In this document: positions 8,505 through 16,380 of the stretch, piece after piece
Position numbering within the stretch: the first letter of the stretch is position 1
Layout of the letters: each line of letters opens with the position of its first letter
NCBI GenBank assembly: GCA_035606665.1
Contig: DATNEY010000013.1
Coordinates: 86,095-150,094, forward strand
Length of the DNA: 64,000 bases
DNA from: DASUGC01 sp035606665
Lineage (GTDB): Bacteria; Acidobacteriota; Vicinamibacteria; Vicinamibacterales; SCN-69-37
Direction of reading: 5' to 3'
Notes under the pieces: model-generated
The model's input: the letters and a program-made list of their open reading frames with translations, nothing else
The model's database searches: none
Told to the model about the DNA's origin: nothing
Position numbers and translations under genes: made by a program

Positions 8505-8618
8505 CCTCAGACACACACGAAGATCGCGAAGAAGAACAGAGACCGCAGAGGATTGGTTTTGAAAACCTGACCTCTGTGGTCGTTCGTAAGTCTTGGTGAT
8601 CTCTGTGTATGTCTGAGG
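8505..8618. repeat. Large imperfect inverted repeat built of short words at a convergent gene junction
   Basis: The arms (8505-8551 and 8571-8618, ~47 bp each) begin CCTCAGACAC and end GTGTATGTCTGAGG, with inner parts GCAGAGG/CCTCTGT and a central GGTTTT-GAAAACC stem. It fills almost the whole space between the plus-strand propeller gene and the minus-strand receptor, so it could act as a two-way transcript end. Its words (ACAGAG, CACAC, GAAGA) are AT-richer than the neighbouring genes. Confidence 0.7.
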
Positions 8619-8620
8619 CC

Positions 8621-10762
8621 TCAGAAACCGATTCCGAAGCTGACCCCCGCCGTCCGCGGGCGTCCGGGCTCGCCGATCATGCCTGACTGCGTCGAGAATG
8701 CGAACGCGATCGGGACGTACTTCGTGTCGAAGGCGTTGCGCACCCAGGCTTCGACAGTGATGCGCTTGCCGCGCCAGCCGCCGCGGAGGTTCGTCAGCGT
8801 GTACGCCTCCTGACCCTGCGCGTTGGTCTCGTCGTACTTGAAGGCGCCGAACGTCGCGACTTCGGCCCGGCCGAATGCCTGGCCGCCGGCGAGCGCGCGC
8901 GAAATCTGCGCTCCCACCGTGATCGTGTGTTCGGGCGTGTTGGGCACCTTCTTGTCAGCAACGCTGACGCCGCCTGCCGACGTTCCCGAACCAAAATGCG
9001 CCCGGGTGACGCCCACGATGGCGAAGACATCGACGCCGGCCTGCGGCCGCGCGGTCAACTCCAACTCAGCGCCGCGGCTTGTGGCCGAGCCGACGTTGAA
9101 GATGTAGAACTGTCCTGGCGCCCCGGGAATCGGCAGATTGAGCTGCAGGTCATCCCAGCTGATGCTGAACACCGATGCAGCCGCCGAGTACTTGCCGCTG
9201 GCAGCCGTGACCTTGACGCCGCCTTCTCCGTTCCAGGCCCGCTCCTCGCCGAAGCTCTCACGCCCCGGGATCGAGACGGGATTGAAGCCGCCTGCCTTGA
9301 ACGCCCGCGAGGCCGTGCCGTAGATCAGCACGCCCGGCCGCGCACGGAATGCCGCAGCGATCTGAGGCGAGACGTCCGTGAACGTCCTCGTCTCCTTCAC
9401 GATGACATTCGGCGAGATCTGGGGAGCCGTGCCGCTGAACAAGTCCGCTGATCGTGTTTCGCGATCGACGCGGGTGCCCACTGAGACGTCAAGCCTGTTC
9501 GAGAATGCCAGGGTGCCGTGCGCGTACATGCTCACGCCCGAGTCCTCGAGCGTCGCTCGCGGACTCGTCGACACGACGGTGAACGGAATGAGGGGCGACA
9601 AGACGAAGGGCGCCACGGTGTTCGAAGCGTCCTGCTTGTAGTCCTGCTTCGAGAAAAACGCGCCCGCTTGCCAGCGCAGGCCGACCGAATCGGACAGCTT
9701 CACCGGCGCGGCGACGGGAGACGCAAAGCGAAACTCCTGCGTGAGCTGTGTCGCATCCTCGTCATTCCGGCGAGTCGCGGCCGGGAAGGGCGAGTAGTCG
9801 ATGTCGGTCGCGTCCTCCGTCTTCCACTTGACGAACCCGGTCGTCGAGAGGAACGTCACCTGCTGCCCAACGGCCGTGTTGTGGACGGTGGTGGCGAACA
9901 GATCGCGGTTCGTGAAGCCCTCGAAGTCCCGCGCAACCTGGAAAGGATTCTGACGGAGGGCCGCCAGATCGTTCAGCGCGTAGTCGCCGTCGCGGGCGCG
10001 TTCGCCCGAGACGATCACGCGCGATTCCCACGTCGATGTCGGCGCCCAGAGCAACTGGCCTTTGCCGGCGAATGACTCGCGTGAGTCCACGTCGTGGCCG
10101 GTCACGGTGTTCGTGGAAAAGCCATCACGTTTGTTGAAGGAGATGGCTACGCCGGCTGCCGCTTTCGCGCCGAGCTTGCCGGACGCGTCGGCACGCACGC
10201 CGTACATCGCGTCGGTTCCAAGGGGCACCGACACATTGCCGCTCCACGCCTTCATCGACGGACGGGCCGAAGTGATGTTGATGAGGCCGCCGAGCGCGTT
10301 GCGGCCGAAAAGGGCGCTCTGCGCGCCGCGTACAAACTCAATCTGGCCGACACCGACCAGATCGAAGCTCGACGTGTTCGAGTTGAACTGCGGTACGCCG
10401 TCGACGTAAGTGACGACTCCCGGGTTCGCTGGACTCGAACCGACGCCACGGATACGCGGATTGCTCAGCTTGCGCGCGGTGAACTCGGTGAAATGCGTAT
10501 TCGGAGAAAAGATGCCCGCATCGGCGACGAACGTAATGCCGGCAGCCTTGATCAGATCCTCCTGAACGGCCGAGATGCTGACGGGCAGTGCCGCCGGATC
10601 GGCCGGCTCCTTGGTGGCGGTCACGGTAACGCTCGATCCAGGGACGCGGACCGGAGTCTGAGTTGGTTGGGTTGAGCCTGCGGCGCCCGAGGACTGAGCG
10701 AACGCGGTAGACGACACCAGAACTACGAGCGTCCCTAGGACGCCCCGAACAAAACTCTGCAT
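8621..10762 (-). CDS. TonB-dependent receptor
   Basis: 713 residues from ATG at 10762. A signal peptide (SFVRGVLGTLVVLVSSTAFAQ) is followed by a TonB-box-like VTVTATK, a plug domain (~60-170, with RGVGSSPANPGVVTYVDGVPQ and the conserved FVRGAQSALFGRNALGGLINI) and a 22-strand-type barrel ending in the aromatic outer-membrane signature GVSFGIGF. This is an iron-siderophore, cobalamin or carbohydrate-complex importer by family; the substrate is not deducible. A longer open frame reaches 11254 but overlaps the EamA gene and lacks a signal peptide. A CATAAT box lies 6 nt before the start. Confidence 0.92.
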   Translation of the reverse strand: MQSFVRGVLGTLVVLVSSTAFAQSSGAAGSTQPTQTPVRVPGSSVTVTATKEPADPAALPVSISAVQEDLIKAAGITFVADAGIFSPNTHFTEFTARKLSNPRIRGVGSSPANPGVVTYVDGVPQFNSNTSSFDLVGVGQIEFVRGAQSALFGRNALGGLINITSARPSMKAWSGNVSVPLGTDAMYGVRADASGKLGAKAAAGVAISFNKRDGFSTNTVTGHDVDSRESFAGKGQLLWAPTSTWESRVIVSGERARDGDYALNDLAALRQNPFQVARDFEGFTNRDLFATTVHNTAVGQQVTFLSTTGFVKWKTEDATDIDYSPFPAATRRNDEDATQLTQEFRFASPVAAPVKLSDSVGLRWQAGAFFSKQDYKQDASNTVAPFVLSPLIPFTVVSTSPRATLEDSGVSMYAHGTLAFSNRLDVSVGTRVDRETRSADLFSGTAPQISPNVIVKETRTFTDVSPQIAAAFRARPGVLIYGTASRAFKAGGFNPVSIPGRESFGEERAWNGEGGVKVTAASGKYSAAASVFSISWDDLQLNLPIPGAPGQFYIFNVGSATSRGAELELTARPQAGVDVFAIVGVTRAHFGSGTSAGGVSVADKKVPNTPEHTITVGAQISRALAGGQAFGRAEVATFGAFKYDETNAQGQEAYTLTNLRGGWRGKRITVEAWVRNAFDTKYVPIAFAFSTQSGMIGEPGRPRTAGVSFGIGF

Positions 10763-10768
10763 GACCCG

Positions 10769-10774
10769 ATTATG
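10769..10774 (-). promoter_or_regulatory. -10-like box for a possibly leaderless TonB receptor transcript
   Basis: CATAAT on the minus strand, 6 nt before ATG 10762, with no Shine-Dalgarno between. Transcription would begin at or next to the start codon. Confidence 0.4.
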
Positions 10775-10806
10775 ACGCAGGGGAACTATAGAAGTTCGAC
10801 GGTCGG

Positions 10807-11259
10807 CTACCCCTGAGGCTTGAAGTACAGCACCAACGAGGCCCCGATGGCGACAAGCGCAAATCCGAGCCAAAGTAGTGGATTTGGCGCAACCTTCGGT
10901 GGATGCAAGTACATCGTGAACAGGACGTTGACGAGCGGCGCGCCGCCGAAAACCAGCGGCATCACGTAAGCCGGCAGCCCGCCGGCCCGAAACGCATAAA
11001 TAATGAACACCGCGCCGAGCGCGCCCAGGCCGCCCGCGAGCGTCGCCTGTGTGAAGCCGGCGGAGTTCCAGCCCTTGCCGAGTTCCCCCTGCGTGGCGAG
11101 CGCAACGACGGGAACCAGCACTCCCACAAGCATGTAGGCGATTCCCACGCACAAGAGCGCGCGGAATGGGCTGCCGAGTTTGACCTGCCCCGAATGGAGG
11201 GCCGGTCCATACATGCCCCAGGAAAGAGCGGCGCCAAGCGCGAACGCGATCCAATGCAT
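10807..11259 (-). CDS. Half-size EamA/DMT-type membrane transporter
   Basis: 150 residues with about five transmembrane helices, corresponding to one EamA unit (most DMT transporters have two). The N-terminus MHWIAFALGAALSWGMYGPALHSG and the central GGLGALGAVFIIYAFRAGG and FGGAPLVNVLFTMYL segments are typical. Single-unit members act as homo- or heterodimers, or sometimes in lipid-linked sugar transport. A TAATAAT box 7 nt before the ATG suggests a promoter very close to the start. It is divergent from the radical SAM gene. Substrate unknown. Confidence 0.75.
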   Translation of the reverse strand: MHWIAFALGAALSWGMYGPALHSGQVKLGSPFRALLCVGIAYMLVGVLVPVVALATQGELGKGWNSAGFTQATLAGGLGALGAVFIIYAFRAGGLPAYVMPLVFGGAPLVNVLFTMYLHPPKVAPNPLLWLGFALVAIGASLVLYFKPQG

Positions 11260-11266
11260 GGGCCGG

Positions 11267-11272
11267 ATTATT
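11267..11272 (-). promoter_or_regulatory. -10-like box for the EamA gene (possibly leaderless)
   Basis: AATAAT (within TAATAAT) on the minus strand ends 7 nt before the ATG at 11259. No ribosome-binding site lies between. Confidence 0.4.
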
Positions 11273-11395
11273 ACTTCCCGGCCGCCTGTCGTCTAATCAC
11301 TGCAGGCGCCTCGTGGCGGTTTTCAGATAGGATCGATGGGCCGCCTGCCTGGAAACAATGTGCAAGTCCCTGAAGTATAAGGACATACGGTCGGA

Positions 11396-12727
11396 ATGAC
11401 GGATACGCGTACGGGCAGTGTGGCAGAACCGGAAGTTGGCAGCTACTTCGTGGCCAACTACCCGCCGTTCTCAATCTGGACGGCCGAGGGGGTCGCACGC
11501 GAGGCGCTGCCCGCGCTGGCCTCCCGACCGGCGCCGAACGTTCCGCTCGGGCTCTACCTCCACATCCCCTTCTGCCGGAAGCGCTGTCACTTCTGCTATT
11601 TCCGGGTCTACACGAACAAGAACGCATCGGAAGTCGAGCAGTACCTCGACCTGCTCGCGCGTGAATGGGACCTGCTGCGCCGGCAGCCGGCGCTCGAAGG
11701 GCGGAAGGTCGACTTCGTGTACTTCGGCGGCGGCACGCCGTCGTTCCTTTCGACGCAGCAGCTTTCGTCGCTGGTCGATCGGCTGACGGCGCATTCGCCC
11801 TGGACGGGCGCCGAGGAAATCACGTTCGAGTGCGAACCCGGTACGATCACGGAACCCAAACTCGACCTCATCCGACGCATCGGCGTCACGCGCCTCAGCC
11901 TGGGCGTCGAGAACTTCGACGATGGGATTTTGGAGTTGAACGGGCGCGCGCACCGATCGCCCGAGATTGCTCGGTCGTTCGCCTACGCGCGATCGATCGG
12001 GTTTCCGCAGATCAACATCGACCTGATCGCCGGCATGCTGGGCGAGACAGAAGAGAAGTGGCAGCGCACCGTCGAACGCACGCTGGCGCTCGATCCCGAC
12101 AGCGTCACGATCTATCAGATGGAGCTGCCGTACAACACGACGATCACGGCGGATATTCTCAAGGGCTCGGGACAGTTCACCGAACACGTCGCGTCGTGGG
12201 AGACACGGCGCCGCTGGGTCCGCGAGGCGTTCGACGCGCTCGAGAGCGCCGGCTACTCGATCGGATCCGCCTACACCGCGGTCAAGAACCGGGATCGGAC
12301 GAAGTTCGTGTACCGCGACCGGCTCTGGCAGGGCGCGGACCTGGCGGCCATCGGCGTGGCATCGTTCGGCCACATCAACGGCGTGCACATGCAGAACCTC
12401 GACACGTGGGAAACATACGGCGCCGCGATCGACCGTGGCGAGCTGCCGCTCGGCCGCGCGTACACGCCGACGGACGACGAGCGCCTGATCCGCGAAACAA
12501 TCCTCCAGCTCAAGCGCGGATCGATCCGTCCGTCTTACTTTGCCGCGAAGTTCGGCGCCGACGTGCGGTCGCGCTTCGCCGACGCCTGGGCGTCGATCAA
12601 GAACGACGGATATCTCGCCGAGTTCACCGACGACCGTATCGCGCTGACGCCTGACGGCCTCCTGCGCGTGGACATGCTGCTACAGCGCTTCTTCCTCGAA
12701 CAGCACAGGAACGTTCGATACACCTAA
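11396..12727 (+). CDS. HemN/HemW-like radical SAM protein
   Basis: 443 residues. The 4Fe-4S cluster motif is CRKRCHFC (Cys 60, 64, 67), followed by YFGGGTPSFLS (GGGTP 111-115) and the TFECEPGTI strand, all as in coproporphyrinogen-oxidase-like radical SAM enzymes; the C-terminal ~90 residues resemble the HemN C-terminal helical domain (LTPDGLLRVDMLLQRFF). The residue after the CX3CX2C motif is Tyr-Phe rather than the extra Cys of true HemN, so it is more likely an HemW-like chaperone or a HemN-like biosynthetic enzyme. It is followed after 29 nt by a halogenase-like flavoprotein, which favours a biosynthetic role. TATAAG lies 13 nt before the start. Confidence 0.8.
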   Translation: MTDTRTGSVAEPEVGSYFVANYPPFSIWTAEGVAREALPALASRPAPNVPLGLYLHIPFCRKRCHFCYFRVYTNKNASEVEQYLDLLAREWDLLRRQPALEGRKVDFVYFGGGTPSFLSTQQLSSLVDRLTAHSPWTGAEEITFECEPGTITEPKLDLIRRIGVTRLSLGVENFDDGILELNGRAHRSPEIARSFAYARSIGFPQINIDLIAGMLGETEEKWQRTVERTLALDPDSVTIYQMELPYNTTITADILKGSGQFTEHVASWETRRRWVREAFDALESAGYSIGSAYTAVKNRDRTKFVYRDRLWQGADLAAIGVASFGHINGVHMQNLDTWETYGAAIDRGELPLGRAYTPTDDERLIRETILQLKRGSIRPSYFAAKFGADVRSRFADAWASIKNDGYLAEFTDDRIALTPDGLLRVDMLLQRFFLEQHRNVRYT

Positions 12728-12752
12728 ACAACCTGCAACCAACAACCTGCAA
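12727..12752. repeat. Direct word repeat between radical SAM and flavoprotein genes
   Basis: Two exact copies of AACAACCTGCAA (12727-12738 and 12741-12752) fill the junction and begin inside the stop codon. The reverse complement of the same word (TTGCAGGTTG) forms the tandem repeat at 22511-22566. Confidence 0.6.
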
Positions 12753-12756
12753 AGTC

Positions 12757-14001
12757 ATGAGTGAATTCGATGCGATCGTGATCGGCGGAGGGCCTTCGGG
12801 CTCGACCGCCGGCGCCCTGCTCGCCGAGCAGGGACACAACGTGCTCCTGCTCGAGCGTGAGCCGTTTCCGCGCTACCACATCGGCGAGTCGCTGATTCCG
12901 TACACCTGGTTCACACTCAACCGCCTCGGTGTCGTGGACTGGCTGCGCACGTCCGCCTGCCCCAAAAAGTACAGCGTGCAGTTCGTTTCGATCACCGGCA
13001 AGGTGTCGCAGCCGTTCTACTTCTTCAGCACCATCCATCACGAGTGCTCGCAGACCTGGCAGGTCTGGCGCGGTGAATTCGACCAGATGCTGCTCGACAA
13101 CGCCGTCAAGAAGGGCGTGACGCTCCGCCAGCATGTATCCGTCCGCGACGTCCTCATGGAAGGCTCGCGCGTCGTCGGCGTCCGCGCGGACACCAAGGAC
13201 GGCGTCAAGGGCGAGGAGATCCGCGCGAAGGTCGTCATCGATGCGAGCGGAAGGGATTCCCTGCTGTCGCGCAAATTCGGGTGGAAGGACAAGGACGCGG
13301 ATCTGAACAAGATCGCCGTCTGGAGCTACTTCGAGGACGCGAAACGCGACCCGGGCCTGGACGAGGGCGCGACAACGGTCGCGTACGTGCCGCAGAAGGG
13401 CTGGTTCTGGTACATCCCGCTCCACTCGAACATCGTCTCCGTCGGCGTCGTCGGCGAGCCTTCCTACCTGTACAGGGACACGAGAGATCCCGACGCGATC
13501 TTCCACCGCGAAGTCGAAGGCTGCGTGTGGATCAAGGAACGTGTCAGCGTCGGCAAGCAGGTGCAGCCGGTCCGCGTCACGGGCGAGTACTCGTATCATT
13601 CGAAGAAGATCGGCGGCGACGGATTCTGCCTGGTCGGCGACGCGTTCGCGTTTCTCGACCCGCTGTTCTCCACGGGCGTTTTCCTGGGCCTGAAGAGCGG
13701 CGAGATGGCCGCCGACGCCGTCCACGCCGCCCTGCAGACCGGCAGCGTCGATGCCGCCCACTTCGATGACTACTACACGCGCCAGCGCCGCGCCGTGATG
13801 AGCTTCCGCCAGCTCGTCTACGCCTTCTACGATCTCTCCTTCAGCTTCCGCGAGTTCCTCCAGGTGTACCCGCATCTGAACTCACTGATCGTGGACACGC
13901 TCGTCGGCAACGTGTTCACGGATCTGACGCCGCTGTTCAAGGCGCTGGAGGAATACAAGGCGAAGAGCACGAGGGCGGAGATTGACGTTGCCACTGCTTA
14001 G
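12757..14001 (+). CDS. FAD-dependent oxidoreductase, flavin-dependent-halogenase family
   Basis: 414 residues. FAD-binding GGGPSGS (residues 10-16), the second flavin motif LVGDAFAFLDPLFSTGV (~292-308), and WFWYIP (216-221), which matches the WxWxIP motif that marks flavin-dependent halogenases. A Lys pair at 70-71 is a candidate for the catalytic lysine, but its alignment cannot be checked here. The ~414 length is close to phenol/pyrrole-type halogenases and shorter than tryptophan halogenases (~530). Geranylgeranyl-reductase-like oxidases share part of this pattern, so halogenation is an inference. It sits between a radical SAM gene and a thioesterase gene on the same strand. Confidence 0.75.
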   Translation: MSEFDAIVIGGGPSGSTAGALLAEQGHNVLLLEREPFPRYHIGESLIPYTWFTLNRLGVVDWLRTSACPKKYSVQFVSITGKVSQPFYFFSTIHHECSQTWQVWRGEFDQMLLDNAVKKGVTLRQHVSVRDVLMEGSRVVGVRADTKDGVKGEEIRAKVVIDASGRDSLLSRKFGWKDKDADLNKIAVWSYFEDAKRDPGLDEGATTVAYVPQKGWFWYIPLHSNIVSVGVVGEPSYLYRDTRDPDAIFHREVEGCVWIKERVSVGKQVQPVRVTGEYSYHSKKIGGDGFCLVGDAFAFLDPLFSTGVFLGLKSGEMAADAVHAALQTGSVDAAHFDDYYTRQRRAVMSFRQLVYAFYDLSFSFREFLQVYPHLNSLIVDTLVGNVFTDLTPLFKALEEYKAKSTRAEIDVATA

Positions 14002-14324
14002 AGCACACATGAAGCAATGAAGGCAGTGAAGGATCTTCATCTCTTCGAAGCACCCAGCACACGAGGGGGTAGCTAGAGCATCAGGACAACTCACGACGGG
14101 AACCGTCGTACCCCGACGGTAATGTTGGGTTTGTCAGGGGACGGAGCACGCTCTTGATGCCGTCTTTGAGGCCAGGAACCGGTGCACTTGGATCGCGCAG
14201 CCGATTACTTTCTGAACCAGAGGATCTTCGACCAGAGCCACGCGATCCGCGCTGCAACAACCGGACCGCATGCGGATCGACCGTGAAGGATGTGTGCACT
14301 TCTCTCTTCCGGTATCATCCGCCC
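14002..14324. other. Gene-poor interval between flavoprotein and thioesterase genes
   Basis: No convincing gene. It starts with TGAAG words at 14010, 14018 and 14027 and an inverted CTTCA at 14035. A 7-bp hairpin (ACCGTCG at 14102-14108, CGACGGT at 14114-14120) has no T-run. The right end carries a possible -10 for the thioesterase. An open minus-strand stretch around 14081-14299 has no recognisable product. Confidence 0.5.
14313..14318 (+). promoter_or_regulatory. -10-like box for a possibly leaderless thioesterase transcript
   Basis: TATCAT followed by 6 nt and GTG 14325, without a Shine-Dalgarno. Confidence 0.35.
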
Positions 14325-14735
14325 GTGGCCGTTTCCTCCCATCGTTATCGTCGCCGCGTCGAGTTCGCGGACACTGACATGGCCGGCGTGGCGCACTTCA
14401 GCTGGATCGCCCGCTACATGGAAGAGGCGGAGCACGCGCTGTGGCGGGCGGCGGGACTGAGCATCGTGCCGCCCGACCACGCGCTGGGGTTTCCGCGCGT
14501 GGCGGTATCGATGAACTTCAAGGCACCGCTCTACTTCGAGGACGAGTTCGAGGTGGACGTACGGATCACCGCGATCTCGTCGCGATCGGTCTCGTACTCG
14601 CACACGATCACCCGCGGCGATACGGTGATCGCGACCGGCACGATGACGGCGGCGTGCGTCAGGAAGATCGAAGGCAAGATGCAGGCGACCGAGCTCCCGC
14701 TCGCCATCCTCGATCGGCTCGCCGTACACGCCTAG
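14325..14735 (+). CDS. Acyl-CoA thioesterase, hotdog fold (4-hydroxybenzoyl-CoA thioesterase/YbgC-like)
   Basis: 136 residues if GTG 14325 is the start; the upstream in-frame extension has no family resemblance. The catalytic-loop motif EFADTDMAGVAHFSWIARYMEEAE matches the 4HBT pattern (F-x-D-T-D-x-x-G-x-x-x-x) with the catalytic Asp, followed by the hotdog strands (DEFEVDVRITAISSRSVSYSHTI). It would hydrolyse an acyl- or aroyl-CoA/ACP thioester in the cytoplasm. Its position behind the radical SAM and halogenase-like genes suggests release of an acyl or aromatic product, but the 323-bp gap means it may be transcribed separately. Confidence 0.8.
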   Translation: MAVSSHRYRRRVEFADTDMAGVAHFSWIARYMEEAEHALWRAAGLSIVPPDHALGFPRVAVSMNFKAPLYFEDEFEVDVRITAISSRSVSYSHTITRGDTVIATGTMTAACVRKIEGKMQATELPLAILDRLAVHA

Positions 14736-14858
14736 GTAAGCTTTTCTCCATCGAAGGGCGTCGCCTGCTCACGCGCCCTCGTTCGACGCCACATTCGAGT
14801 CCGCAGCGAGGTTCTCCGGCTGGTACGGGCGTTGCACTGCATGTCGCGGGAGACCCCC

Positions 14859-15050
14859 ATGCGCTATGTGAACCTCTACCTCGCGGGCTACGCGGTGTTC
14901 GTCATCGGAGTTGTCCTGGCGCTCTGGAAGGCAAACATCCTGTCGCGCATCGATCCGGTCTGGATCGCGATCGGCTTCGTCCTCGCGATTGGCGTGGGCA
15001 TCATGATCGCCGTGTCGGCCGGCAAGCCGGCCATCACAAGTGAGAGATAG
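14859..15050 (+). CDS. Small two-helix membrane protein, unknown function
   Basis: 63 residues from ATG 14859, chosen because GGGAG lies about 6 nt upstream. Two hydrophobic helices (YLAGYAVFVIGVVLALW and WIAIGFVLAIGVGIMIAVSAG) are joined by a short KANILSRIDP loop; the C-terminus is short and polar. No recognised family. It is the last plus-strand gene before a convergent minus-strand gene. Confidence 0.6.
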   Translation: MRYVNLYLAGYAVFVIGVVLALWKANILSRIDPVWIAIGFVLAIGVGIMIAVSAGKPAITSER

Positions 15051-15071
15051 CGTATCGATCCATCGATTCAT
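15048..15071. repeat. Word-like ATCGATCCATCGATTCAT repeat at a convergent junction
   Basis: The stretch after the small membrane gene contains ATCGATCCATCGATTCATGG, two near-copies of ATCGATCCAT/ATCGATTCAT. It uses the same word as the larger cluster at 25811-25886. Confidence 0.5.
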
Positions 15072-15085
15072 GGACTCAGCGCGGT

Positions 15086-16291
15086 CTACTCTCGCTTGAG
15101 CCAGGCATTGATTACGCCCGCCGCGATTTCATTGCCTCGGCGGTTCCAGTGCGCGTCTAGGGGCAGGCCCGTGACCTTTTCTCCCGCCGCGTGCGCGGCT
15201 TCGACGGCCTCACCGACGCCAGGGATGAACTCGACGCCGGCGCGCCTGCACACATCTGATACCGACCAGAAGCTGAACGCCTTGTCCGGTCTGGCGGAAA
15301 ATACCGCCACGGGCACGCCGGCTCGCTTCTGGATCATCTGAAGCAGCTCGACGGTCGTCGCCACCGCCTGCAATACGTCCGGATCGTCCGGCCGCGCGAA
15401 CTGCTCGATCGATCCAACGGACTTCGCGCGCAGGAACGTGAGATTCACGTTCACGAGCCGCAGCAGATATGAATGGCGCGCGAGGTTGTAGAGCGGCCCC
15501 CAGCCCGGGTTCTCCGGGAACTTCGGCACGACGCGTCCGTTTTCCCAATACGGCCGCGTGAGCTGGTTGTTGTCCGTGGTGCTGCGTGACTCGAGCGCAT
15601 GCGAGTTGTTGATGAGATCGTTCGGATGCATCTGGACGATGACGAGCCAGGGCTTGATGCCGTCCACGAACTCGTCCACGAGCATGAACTCCTGCAGCGT
15701 TCCGTAGCCGCCGCCGCCGATGGCAAACAGCTCGAGGTCCGGTCGCATCGCGGCGAGCAGCTCGTAATAGGTCTCGCCCGTCGAAAGGTGCTCTCCTTCC
15801 GTGAACGAATCGCCGACGACGAGAACCTTGCGTTTCGGGGAAGCGGGATCGCCGTAGATACGGAATCCATCGCGGGTCGTCTGGTAGCGCACGTGTCCAA
15901 ACGCCGGCAGGTCGCGCTCGACGGTCGCGTTGGCCCTCGGGCGCCAGCCGATCGTGCCGGCGAGAATCCGGCTCTGCGGTGTCGTCCACGATCGGACCGC
16001 GAAGACGAGCCGTAGTCCTCCCTCGGCCAACCCGAGCGTGAAGAGAGTGGCAACGACCGAAAGCAGCATCTGCCGCCACGGCGCCCGCTCCCGGCGGACC
16101 AGAAAGGTCAGGCCCACAAGGAGGGCCGCCACATCGAACAGTGCGAGCACGATCCGGCTCGCGGGATTCGTGATCCGGCCGCCGACCGTCAGCGAAGCCC
16201 CAAGCACCCATTCGTTGGCGATGAGTGCGATGGCGATGAAGACGAGGCCGCCGATGAGAAAGGGCCGGCCGCGCGATGAGGACGAAGGCAC
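15086..16291 (-). CDS. Membrane-anchored SGNH/GDSL-type hydrolase
   Basis: 401 residues from GTG 16291 (AGGA 9 nt upstream); an in-frame TTG at 16321 would begin inside a hairpin. Three N-terminal helices (FLIGGLVFIAIALIANEWVLG, IVLALFDVAALLVGLTFL, MLLSVVATLFTLGLAEGGL) precede an SGNH domain: block I VVGDSFTEG with the nucleophile Ser, block III with MHPNDLIN (Asn), and block V DAHWN (Asp and His). The layout resembles AlgX/acetyltransferase-like or lipase-like SGNH proteins that act on envelope polysaccharide esters. Substrate unknown. It stands alone between convergent and hairpin-separated neighbours. Confidence 0.8.
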   Translation of the reverse strand: MPSSSSRGRPFLIGGLVFIAIALIANEWVLGASLTVGGRITNPASRIVLALFDVAALLVGLTFLVRRERAPWRQMLLSVVATLFTLGLAEGGLRLVFAVRSWTTPQSRILAGTIGWRPRANATVERDLPAFGHVRYQTTRDGFRIYGDPASPKRKVLVVGDSFTEGEHLSTGETYYELLAAMRPDLELFAIGGGGYGTLQEFMLVDEFVDGIKPWLVIVQMHPNDLINNSHALESRSTTDNNQLTRPYWENGRVVPKFPENPGWGPLYNLARHSYLLRLVNVNLTFLRAKSVGSIEQFARPDDPDVLQAVATTVELLQMIQKRAGVPVAVFSARPDKAFSFWSVSDVCRRAGVEFIPGVGEAVEAAHAAGEKVTGLPLDAHWNRRGNEIAAGVINAWLKRE

Positions 16292-16320
16292 GCGAGAAGA
16301 TCCTATCGTGCGGCGGGCCA

Positions 16321-16373
16321 AAGGCCGCCGACTACGGTCTCCGATGTCAGTAGTCGGCGGCCTTCAGGCCGCC
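16321..16373. repeat. Strong hairpin plus CTGAAG-type palindrome, copy 3
   Basis: A perfect 15-bp inverted repeat (16321-16335 with 16350-16364, loop 14 nt) overlaps a second palindrome GGCGGCCT-TC-AGGCCGCC (16356-16373) whose centre is the complement of CTGAAG. It lies directly after the VWA gene stop. It has no T-run on the minus strand, so it is a dispersed repeat that may also stabilise the transcript end, not a classical terminator. Confidence 0.7.
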
Positions 16374-16380
16374 GGACTCA

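Noticed and set aside
8505..8618. Inverted repeat as the ends of an insertion sequence
   Set aside because: The arms are only 19 nt apart with no transposase between them and the element fits exactly between two gene ends.
10763..11254. N-terminal extension of the TonB receptor
   Set aside because: The frame stays open upstream, but it overlaps the EamA gene on the same strand and has no signal peptide; the ATG at 10762 is directly followed by a signal peptide.
12757..14001. Firm assignment as tryptophan halogenase
   Set aside because: It is over 100 residues shorter than that group and only shares FAD and WxWxIP motifs; kept as halogenase family.
14081..14299. Minus-strand open stretch before the thioesterase gene
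   Set aside because: No ribosome site, no family resemblance and composition not typical of a protein; treated as non-coding.
16321..16364. 15-bp hairpin as a rho-independent terminator of the VWA gene
   Set aside because: No T-run follows on the minus strand, and it belongs to a dispersed palindrome type.
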